From contig CAINFC010000252.1 in NCBI GenBank assembly GCA_903847975.1, forward strand, positions 1 to 64,000: a stretch of 64,000 nt of DNA, in the 5' to 3' direction. Positions 63,632 through 64,000 of the stretch are shown here, piece by piece. The notes under the pieces are model-generated. The model did not search any database. It saw only the letters and a program-made list of their open reading frames with translations, and was not told where the DNA came from. The stretch comes from an uncultured Acidobacteriota bacterium. GTDB lineage: Bacteria; Acidobacteriota; UBA6911; CAINFC01. How positions within the stretch are numbered: position 1 is the first letter of the stretch; each line of letters opens with the position of its first letter. The position numbers were made by a program, and so were the translations under genes.

Positions 63632-64000
63632 CTACCCGTTTTTCCGGGCGAATTCCTTCATGAAAGCGACCAGGTCTTCCACCCCCTGGATCGGGAAGGC
63701 ATTATAAATGGAGGCGCGCATTCCGCCGACAGAGCGGTGCCCCTTCAGGCCGTTAAACCCGGCCGCGGTGGCTTCCTTGGCAAACTGGGCTTCCAACTCT
63801 TCGCTCGGCAGCCGGAAGGTGACGTTCATCTGCGAGCGGCTGTCGGTCGCCGCCGTCCCGCGGTAATAGCCGCCGCTCTGGTCGATGGCCTCATACAGCA
63901 GGTCGGCTTTCTTGCGGTTGTGCTCCTGGATGGCCGGAATCCCGCCCAGTTCGAGCAGCCACTTGCAGACCAGGTTGACGATGTAAATGGCAAAACAGGG
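63632..64000 (-). CDS. serC: Phosphoserine aminotransferase, C-terminal part (runs off the window)
   Basis: About 122 C-terminal residues are present. The frame is open to the window edge and the stop is at 63632. The conserved tail GFNGLKGHRSVGGMRASIYNAFPIQGVEDLVAFMKEF, with the phosphate-binding HR, is diagnostic of SerC, which transaminates 3-phosphohydroxypyruvate with glutamate in serine synthesis. The N-terminal two-thirds, including the PLP lysine, lie beyond position 64000. Confidence 0.9.
   Translation of the reverse strand, partial: PCFAIYIVNLVCKWLLELGGIPAIQEHNRKKADLLYEAIDQSGGYYRGTAATDSRSQMNVTFRLPSEELEAQFAKEATAAGFNGLKGHRSVGGMRASIYNAFPIQGVEDLVAFMKEFARKNG

Overview
The window is a GC-rich bacterial chromosome segment of 64 kb from a Gram-negative, respiring organism. 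The most likely source is an Acidobacteriota member or a close relative. This rests on gene content: Tat-exported Gfo/Idh/MocA oxidoreductases, Hanks kinases fused to TolB-like and TPR modules, a DUF4388-DnaJ-TPR protein, an OmpH/Skp periplasmic chaperone, a menaquinone-type UbiE/MenG methyltransferase and a 14-subunit-type complex I. No phylogenetic marker was computed, so the phylum is an inference.

Layout. 1-0.75 kb is non-coding and carries dispersed palindromic repeats. 0.75-4.8 kb encodes two Tat-exported carbohydrate enzymes (a GH116-like glycosidase and a Gfo/Idh/MocA oxidoreductase). 4.9-6.4 kb is an ECF sigma/anti-sigma pair with a strong-looking self-type promoter. 6.4-14.8 kb holds an unusual Cys-rich flavoprotein, a DegT aminotransferase with a twin-arginine leader, an MrfA/YprA-like helicase, the DUF4388-DnaJ-TPR protein and a CPBP protease. 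15-20 kb has an aminotransferase, an exported FG-GAP protein, a GT2 glycosyltransferase and a NupC nucleoside transporter. 20.2-28 kb is mostly housekeeping: OmpH, DNA polymerase IV, a Ser/Thr kinase, dxr-rseP and trmFO. 28-33.7 kb is a signalling island: two PAS histidine kinases around a CheR methyltransferase, with the relic of a receiver domain. 33.8-43.7 kb encodes two very large secreted proteins (a metzincin-like protein and a heparinase II/III-like lyase) and a secretory-lipase-like hydrolase. 44-46.9 kb has a second Tat Gfo/Idh/MocA protein, rnc, tRNA-Ser(UGA) and greA. 47-53.3 kb is nuoEJKLMN. 53.5-64 kb has a secreted unknown, aroB, ubiE/menG, a TPR Ser/Thr kinase, a third giant secreted repeat protein, a small tyrosine phosphatase and the C-terminal part of serC.

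How it works together. The lifestyle suggested is scavenging of complex organic matter. Large secreted hydrolases, Tat-exported sugar oxidoreductases and a nucleoside transporter feed a respiratory chain with menaquinone (UbiE/MenG) and complex I. Envelope homeostasis (OmpH, RseP, ECF sigma and anti-sigma) and many Hanks or histidine kinases provide regulation. The three giant secreted proteins share a C-terminal LPL[IV] ending that may be an uncharacterised sorting or anchoring tail. No CRISPR array, prophage or insertion sequence was seen.
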